Origin: Agrobacterium tumefaciens
GTDB lineage: Bacteria > Pseudomonadota > Alphaproteobacteria > Rhizobiales > Rhizobiaceae
Length of the DNA: 64,000 nucleotides
Reading direction: 5' to 3'
Assembly: GCA_025560025.1 (NCBI GenBank)
Contig: CP048485.1
Coordinates: forward strand, 1,550,001-1,614,000
Below the pieces are notes generated by a model, which had not been told where the DNA came from, ran no database searches, and saw only the letters and a program-made list of their open reading frames with translations. The position numbers and the translations under genes were made by a program. This document shows, one piece after another, positions 59,322-64,000 of this stretch. How positions within the stretch are numbered: the first letter of the stretch is position 1; each line of letters starts with the position of its first letter.

Positions 59322-59349
59322 AGCAAAAGACGCTCGATTCACGAGCGTC
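59322..59349 (-). terminator. Terminator-like hairpin between rpsQ and rplN
   Basis: On the minus strand GACGCTCG and CGAGCGTC enclose a five-base loop and are followed by TTTTGCTTT. It is about 65 bp after the rpsQ stop codon and breaks the cluster between its S10 and spc parts. Confidence 0.7.
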
Positions 59350-59412
59350 CTTGCGGTGCTTCATACAGGATTTCGCGCCAAGTACAAGAGACCTGGCGCG
59401 ATTCTGATGAAA

Positions 59413-59649
59413 TTAAGCCTGGGCGGATACAACCGTCCAGCGCTTGTCCTTGGAGATCGGTGCGCATTCCTCGATGGAAACGACATCGCCGACCTTATAC
59501 TGATTGTTTTCGTCGTGCGCCTTGTACTTCTTCGAACGGCGAACGGTCTTCTGAAGCAGCGGGTGAGCGAATCGACGCTCAACGCGGACAACGACAGTCT
59601 TCTCGTTCTTGTCGGACACTACGACGCCCTGCAGAATGCGTTTCGGCAT
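59413..59649 (-). CDS. rpsQ: Ribosomal protein uS17
   Basis: Small-subunit protein, 78 residues, with [21 protein letters not shown] and the loop [23 protein letters not shown] ending. It follows rpmC by 11 bp and ends the S10-type part before the 234-bp gap. Confidence 0.96.
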   Translation of the reverse strand: MPKRILQGVVVSDKNEKTVVVRVERRFAHPLLQKTVRRSKKYKAHDENNQYKVGDVVSIEECAPISKDKRWTVVSAQA

Positions 59650-59660
59650 ATTATTTTTCC

Positions 59661-59861
59661 TTAGGCCTTGGCTTCTGCCGCCTTCTGGCGGGCAATGGTT
59701 TTAACGCGGGCGATGTCCTTGCGGACTTCGTTGATGCGCGAGGACTTCTCCAGCTGACCAGTTGCCTTCTGGAAGCGCAGGTTGAACTGCTCCTTCTTCA
59801 GATCGGCGAGCTTGTCCTTGAGCTGATCGGCGCTGAGGCCGCGAACTTCATCGGCTTTCAT
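59661..59861 (-). CDS. rpmC: Ribosomal protein uL29
   Basis: Large-subunit protein, 66 residues, mostly two antiparallel helices. It contains [21 protein letters not shown] and [14 protein letters not shown], the family core at the exit-tunnel site. It lies between rplP and rpsQ, 11-12 bp from each. Confidence 0.95.
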   Translation of the reverse strand: MKADEVRGLSADQLKDKLADLKKEQFNLRFQKATGQLEKSSRINEVRKDIARVKTIARQKAAEAKA

Positions 59862-59873
59862 GTGCCTTGCTCC

Positions 59874-60287
59874 TTACTCTGCGATGCGCTGTACGAAGCG
59901 CGTCTTGACCGAGAGCTTGGCAGCGCCGAGACGAAGCGCCTCACGGGCGATCTCCTCGGACACACCGTCGATCTCGAACATCATACGACCGGGCTTGACC
60001 TTGCATGCCCAGTAATCGACCGAACCCTTGCCCTTACCCATACGAACTTCGGTCGGCTTTGCCGTAACCGGAACGTCAGGGAATACGCGGATCCACACAC
60101 GACCTGCGCGCTTCATGTAACGCGTGATCGCGCGGCGGGCCGCTTCGATCTCGCGTGCGTTCACGCGGTTCGGTTCCTGCGACTTCAAGCCGAATTCACC
60201 GAATGCCAGGTCAAAGCCGCCCTTGGCGACGCCCTTGATGCGTCCCTTGAACTGCTTACGGTACTTAGTACGCTTTGGCTGCAACAT
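59874..60287 (-). CDS. rplP: Ribosomal protein uL16
   Basis: Large-subunit protein, 137 residues, that binds near the A site. It starts [19 protein letters not shown], and [25 protein letters not shown] is the conserved active-region motif. It is 38 bp after rpsC. Confidence 0.97.
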   Translation of the reverse strand: MLQPKRTKYRKQFKGRIKGVAKGGFDLAFGEFGLKSQEPNRVNAREIEAARRAITRYMKRAGRVWIRVFPDVPVTAKPTEVRMGKGKGSVDYWACKVKPGRMMFEIDGVSEEIAREALRLGAAKLSVKTRFVQRIAE

Positions 60288-60325
60288 TTTCTTACTTCTC
60301 CGAGCTTATCTTTCGCCAGCGTCAA

Positions 60326-61057
60326 TCAAGCGTTTTCGCGACGACGATCGGGACGATCGCCACGCTCACGGCTTGCAGGGCCCTGTGCGTCGCCTTCGAG
60401 ACCGCGACGCTCAGAAGCCATCGGATCGTGCTCAAGGATTTCGCCCTTGAAGATCCAGACCTTGATGCCGCAGATGCCGAATGCGGTTTCAGCTTCTGCC
60501 GTGCCGTAATCGATGTCCGCACGCAGCGTGTGCAGCGGAACGCGGCCTTCGCGGTACCATTCGGTACGAGCGATTTCAGCACCGCCGAGACGGCCGCCGC
60601 AGGTGATCTTGATGCCTTCGGCGCCAAGACGCATTGCGGACTGAACAGCACGCTTCATCGCACGGCGGAAAGCCACGCGGCGCTCGAGCTGCTGAGCGAT
60701 CGACTGGGCAACCAGCGTCGCGTCGATTTCCGGCTTGCGCACTTCAACGATGTTGAGGTGCGTTTCGGAGTCGGTCATCTCGGAAAGCTTCTTGCGAAGC
60801 TTCTCGATGTCCGCGCCCTTCTTGCCGATGATCAGACCCGGACGAGCCGAGTGGATCGTGACGCGGCACTTCTTGTGCGGACGCTCGATGACCACCTTGG
60901 CGATACCGGCCTGCTTGAGTTCCTTGATCAGGTAAGCCCGGATCTTCAGGTCTTCATGCAGAAGCTTGCCGTATTCGGCAGTGTCAGCGTACCAGCGGCT
61001 ATCCCAGGTACGGTTGATGCCGAGGCGGAAGCCGATCGGATTGATTTTCTGACCCAT
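60326..61057 (-). CDS. rpsC: Ribosomal protein uS3
   Basis: Small-subunit protein at the mRNA entry, 243 residues. It begins [20 protein letters not shown] and contains the KH-domain [15 protein letters not shown] and the C-terminal motif [21 protein letters not shown]. The tail is highly charged. The start codon overlaps the last base of rplV, so translation is coupled. Confidence 0.97.
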   Translation of the reverse strand: MGQKINPIGFRLGINRTWDSRWYADTAEYGKLLHEDLKIRAYLIKELKQAGIAKVVIERPHKKCRVTIHSARPGLIIGKKGADIEKLRKKLSEMTDSETHLNIVEVRKPEIDATLVAQSIAQQLERRVAFRRAMKRAVQSAMRLGAEGIKITCGGRLGGAEIARTEWYREGRVPLHTLRADIDYGTAEAETAFGICGIKVWIFKGEILEHDPMASERRGLEGDAQGPASRERGDRPDRRRENA

Positions 61058-61446
61058 TATGCGGCCTCCCCTTTTTCCTCAACTTCACGAACAACGATCG
61101 TGAGGTGAGAGAACGGCTTTTCAATGCGGGATGCACGACCACGGCCACGGGCGTGGAAACGCTTCATGGTGATGGACTTGCCAACATAGGCCTCGGCGAC
61201 GACGAGAGCGTCGACGTCGAGGTCATGGTTGTTTTCCGCATTGGCAATCGCAGATTCGAGCGTCTTCTTGACGGTGCCTGCGATGCGCTTGCGGGAGAAT
61301 TCGAGCTCGGCGAGAGCGCGATCAACCTTCTTGCCACGGATAAGAGCGGCAACCAGGTTCAGTTTCTGGGGGCTGACGCGGAGCGTACGGGCAATGGCCT
61401 GAGCCTCATTGTCCTTCAGCCGGCGTTCGGTCTTAGCCTTCGCCAT
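61057..61446 (-). CDS. rplV: Ribosomal protein uL22
   Basis: Large-subunit exit-tunnel protein, 129 residues. The core is [20 protein letters not shown] and the tunnel loop [21 protein letters not shown]. The short N-terminal extension is charged. It follows rpsS with a two-base gap. Confidence 0.97.
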   Translation of the reverse strand: MAKAKTERRLKDNEAQAIARTLRVSPQKLNLVAALIRGKKVDRALAELEFSRKRIAGTVKKTLESAIANAENNHDLDVDALVVAEAYVGKSITMKRFHARGRGRASRIEKPFSHLTIVVREVEEKGEAA

Positions 61447-61448
61447 GA

Positions 61449-61727
61449 TTACTTCCTCTTTGCCTTCTTGTCCGCGCCGTGACCGTAATAGGTACGGGTC
61501 GGAGAGAATTCACCGAACTTGTGTCCGACCATGTCTTCGTTGACGGAGACGGGCACATGCTTGCTACCGTTATAAACGCCGAAGGTCAGACCAACGAACT
61601 GCGGCAGGATCGTGGAGCGACGGCTCCAGATCTTGATTACTTCGTTACGTCCGCTCTCGCGCACCTTCTCAGCCTTGGTGAGAAGATAGCCGTCAACAAA
61701 CGGACCTTTCCATACTGAACGAGCCAT
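61449..61727 (-). CDS. rpsS: Ribosomal protein uS19
   Basis: Small-subunit head protein, 92 residues. It contains [15 protein letters not shown] and [19 protein letters not shown] with the end [15 protein letters not shown]. It follows rplB by 15 bp. Confidence 0.97.
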   Translation of the reverse strand: MARSVWKGPFVDGYLLTKAEKVRESGRNEVIKIWSRRSTILPQFVGLTFGVYNGSKHVPVSVNEDMVGHKFGEFSPTRTYYGHGADKKAKRK

Positions 61728-61742
61728 TAGTGACTACCTCTC

Positions 61743-62579
61743 TTACTTCTTACGCTGATGGCGCGAGCGCATGATGAACTTGTCGGTCGACTTGTTCGAA
61801 CGGGTGCGCTTGCCCTTCGTGGGCTTGCCCCACGGAGTAACCGGGTGGCGACCACCCGACGTGCGACCTTCACCACCACCGTGCGGGTGGTCGACCGGGT
61901 TCATGACGACGCCGCGAACGTGCGGACGCTTGCCACGCCAACGGGAACGACCAGCCTTGCCGTCGTTGATGTTGCCGTGATCCGAGTTCGAAACAGCGCC
62001 GATCGATGCAAGGCACGAGCCATGCACCAGACGCTGTTCGCCCGAGTTGAGACGCAGGATGGCCATACCGGCATCGCGGCCGACGAGCTGGACATACGTA
62101 CCGGCGGAGCGGGCGATCTGACCGCCCTTGCCCGGCTTCATCTCGACGTTGTGGATGATCGAACCGACCGGAATGTACTGAAGCGGCATGGTATTGCCGG
62201 GCTTCACGTCCACTGCCTTGTCGGAGGCGATCACCTTGTCACCGGCAGCGAGACGCTGTGGCGCGAGAATGTAAGCCTGTTCGCCGTCGGTATACGTAAC
62301 CAGCGCGATGAACGCGGTGCGGTTGGGGTCGTATTCCAGACGCTCAACGGTGCCTTCAACGTCGAACTTGCGACGCTTGAAATCCACCAGACGATAGGTC
62401 CGCTTGTGACCGCCACCCTGGAACCGGACGGTGATCCGGCCCTGGTTGTTGCGGCCACCCTTGGAGCTGAGGCCCTGGGTGAGAGCCTTTACCGGCTTGC
62501 CCTTGTAGAGCGAAGCGCGGTCCACGATAACCAGCTGGCGCTGGCTCGGCGTGGTCGGATTGAAACTTTTCAATGCCAT
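61743..62579 (-). CDS. rplB: Ribosomal protein uL2
   Basis: Large-subunit protein close to the peptidyl-transferase centre, 278 residues. It begins [16 protein letters not shown], and the conserved C-terminal block [20 protein letters not shown] includes the essential histidine. It lies 43 bp after rplW. Confidence 0.98.
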   Translation of the reverse strand: MALKSFNPTTPSQRQLVIVDRASLYKGKPVKALTQGLSSKGGRNNQGRITVRFQGGGHKRTYRLVDFKRRKFDVEGTVERLEYDPNRTAFIALVTYTDGEQAYILAPQRLAAGDKVIASDKAVDVKPGNTMPLQYIPVGSIIHNVEMKPGKGGQIARSAGTYVQLVGRDAGMAILRLNSGEQRLVHGSCLASIGAVSNSDHGNINDGKAGRSRWRGKRPHVRGVVMNPVDHPHGGGEGRTSGGRHPVTPWGKPTKGKRTRSNKSTDKFIMRSRHQRKK

Positions 62580-62622
62580 ATTCTTGTTCCCTTTTGGGTC
62601 TTTGCCCGCTTGGGCCTAACCT

Positions 62623-62916
62623 TTAGAGTCCGGTGGACACGTCGATGGATTGACCTTCGGCGAGCGTAACGACGGCTTTCTTGACGTCCTTAAGCTTACC
62701 GGCGAACCCACGGAAACGACGGGTCTTACCCTTGCGGATAAGCGTGTTCACAGCCGTGACTTTGACACCGAAGAGAGCTTCCACGGCAGCCTTGATTTCA
62801 GGCTTGGAAGCGCTCTTGGCGACGTTGAATACGACCTGGTTCTGTTCGGATACCAGCGTCGACTTTTCCGTGATCGAAGGAGATACGATCACATCGTAGT
62901 GGCGAAGATCCGTCAT
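62623..62916 (-). CDS. rplW: Ribosomal protein uL23
   Basis: Large-subunit protein at the tunnel exit, 97 residues, the docking site for trigger factor and SRP. It begins with [18 protein letters not shown] and has the loop [11 protein letters not shown]. Its start overlaps the rplD stop by four bases. Confidence 0.97.
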   Translation of the reverse strand: MTDLRHYDVIVSPSITEKSTLVSEQNQVVFNVAKSASKPEIKAAVEALFGVKVTAVNTLIRKGKTRRFRGFAGKLKDVKKAVVTLAEGQSIDVSTGL

Positions 62917-63533
62917 TTGAACCGCTCCTCCAGAGCCTCTACAGCAGCCTTGGAAAGCACCAGCTTGCCACGGCGCAGGATGTCGTAAACATTGATGCCC
63001 TGTACCGGCAGAACGTCCACATTCGGGATGTTCTGGGCTGCGAGCTTGAAGTTGCCATCAAGTTCAGCGCCACCGATAACGAGAGCGTTGGTCAGGCCAA
63101 GCGAAGCGAAGCTGCCCAGCAGAGCCTTGGTCTTTGCTTCGGACGCAACGAGCTGATCGACGATGATCAGTTCTTCAGCCTTCAGCTTTGCAGACAAAGC
63201 GTGACGCAGAGCGAGCGCGCGAACCTTCTTGGGAAGGTCGTGGGCGTGGCTGCGAACGACCGGGCCGTGGGCCTTGCCGCCGCCGCGGAACTGCGGTGCG
63301 CGAGCCGAATGGTGACGAGCGCGGCCCGTACCCTTCTGCTTGTACATCTTCGCGCCGGTGCGGGAAACTTCCGACCGGTTCTTGGACTTGTGGGTTCCCT
63401 GCTGCTTCTTTGCAAGCTGCCAGCGAACCATGCGGGCCAGGATGTCCTGGCGGGGGTCGAGGCCGAAGATCTCATCCGACAGAGAAACCTTGCCGGCGTC
63501 TTTTCCCTCGAGGGTCTTGACGTTCAATTCCAT
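62913..63533 (-). CDS. rplD: Ribosomal protein uL4
   Basis: Large-subunit protein, 206 residues. The core motif is [21 protein letters not shown], which reaches into the exit tunnel, and the end is [14 protein letters not shown]. In E. coli uL4 also represses its own operon; no evidence on this is visible here. It follows rplC by 12 bp. Confidence 0.97.
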   Translation of the reverse strand: MELNVKTLEGKDAGKVSLSDEIFGLDPRQDILARMVRWQLAKKQQGTHKSKNRSEVSRTGAKMYKQKGTGRARHHSARAPQFRGGGKAHGPVVRSHAHDLPKKVRALALRHALSAKLKAEELIIVDQLVASEAKTKALLGSFASLGLTNALVIGGAELDGNFKLAAQNIPNVDVLPVQGINVYDILRRGKLVLSKAAVEALEERFK

Positions 63534-63545
63534 GATAAGGCTCCC

Positions 63546-64000
63546 TTACTTCGCAGCCGACTTGACGGCGTCGCGGACGATGATCCAGGAACCCTTCGAG
63601 CCGGGAACTGCACCCTTCACGAGGATGAGGCCACGGTCTTCATCGGTCGAAACGACTTCGAGGTTCTGGGTCGTAACGCGCGTCTGGCCCATATGACCAG
63701 CCATGCGCTTGCCCTTCCAGACGCGGCCCGGATCCTGGTTGTTACCGGTCGAACCGTGTGCACGGTGCGATACGGAGTTACCGTGCGAAGCGCGACCACC
63801 ACCGAAGTTGTGACGCTTCATAGCACCGGCAAAGCCCTTACCGATCGTGGTTCCAGTGACGTCGACCAGCTGGCCGGACTGAAAATGATTTGCGGTCAGT
63901 GTTGCACCGATGTCGATCAGGTTCTCGGGGGAAACCCGGAACTCGACGAGCTTGGCTTTCGGTTCGACATTGGCAGCGGCAAAATGACCGCGAAGTGCCT
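63546..64000 (-). CDS. rplC: Ribosomal protein uL3, 5' part missing (window edge)
   Basis: The C-terminal 151 residues of the gene are present; its start lies beyond the right edge. The readable part includes [20 protein letters not shown], where the second half is the conserved methylation-site region, and [17 protein letters not shown], then the end [18 protein letters not shown]. It is the first gene seen of the S10-type part in this window; rpsJ should lie next, outside. Confidence 0.95.
   Translation of the reverse strand, partial: ALRGHFAAANVEPKAKLVEFRVSPENLIDIGATLTANHFQSGQLVDVTGTTIGKGFAGAMKRHNFGGGRASHGNSVSHRAHGSTGNNQDPGRVWKGKRMAGHMGQTRVTTQNLEVVSTDEDRGLILVKGAVPGSKGSWIIVRDAVKSAAK

Overview
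The window is a stretch of alphaproteobacterial core chromosome, most likely from Agrobacterium (A. tumefaciens/fabrum group) or a very close Rhizobiales relative. The basis is high GC, the gene content and order (alaS-recA, psuK-psuG, a PleC/DivJ-type kinase resembling PdhS2, cobT/cobS, ilvD, msrPQ, then the ribosomal S10-spc-alpha cluster), a LexA box of the alphaproteobacterial form GAAC-N7-GTAC before recA, and palindromic intergenic repeats typical of rhizobia. Strain identity is inferred from memory of gene order and was not checked. I see no prophage, insertion sequence, CRISPR array, tRNA or rRNA.

1-9.2 kb: a truncated HerA-like ATPase, two amino-acid exporters (EamA and LysE type), murI overlapping a TrmJ-like RNA methyltransferase, a secreted protein of unknown function, icd, a divergent TetR/DUF1772 pair sharing a perfect 20-bp inverted-repeat operator, a glutathione S-transferase and a VOC protein. 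9.2-15.4 kb: alaS, SOS-regulated recA, and the pseudouridine salvage pair psuK-psuG. 15.4-25.4 kb: a large OmpA-domain protein with a long Pro/Glu/Gln-rich segment, an amino-acid ABC importer (binding protein and two permeases, no ATPase), a Usg-like protein, a TPR-methyltransferase, an orphan SsuA-like binding protein, an Lrp regulator, a UDG-fold protein and a membrane-anchored nuclease.

25.5-34.1 kb: the PdhS2-like kinase, dgkA, divergent cobT and cobS, a DUF1289 protein overlapping an aspartic protease, an FMN riboswitch controlling ribB, an ABC-2 exporter pair and a TauE/SafE permease. 34.1-49.5 kb: a candidate small RNA ending in a strong orphan terminator, an extensin-like lipoprotein with a 15-bp tandem repeat, a chemoreceptor, a DUF1883 protein, rarA overlapping a Do-family protease, a DUF1311 protein, a serine hydrolase, an acetyltransferase, ilvD, msrP-msrQ, DUF2809 and DUF817 membrane proteins and a lipoprotein of unknown function.

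49.6-64.0 kb: the ribosomal cluster on the minus strand, transcribed from rplC (cut by the window edge) to rplQ, with secY, adk and rpoA in the usual places and no rpmJ. Most of its longer intergenic gaps hold a GC-rich hairpin, several followed by short T runs, which suggests the cluster is divided into partly independent transcription or processing units. The window is mostly housekeeping. I found no clearly new multi-gene system; the most interesting leads are regulatory: the double operator, the candidate sRNA, the repeat family, the ribosomal hairpins and two very small ORFs.
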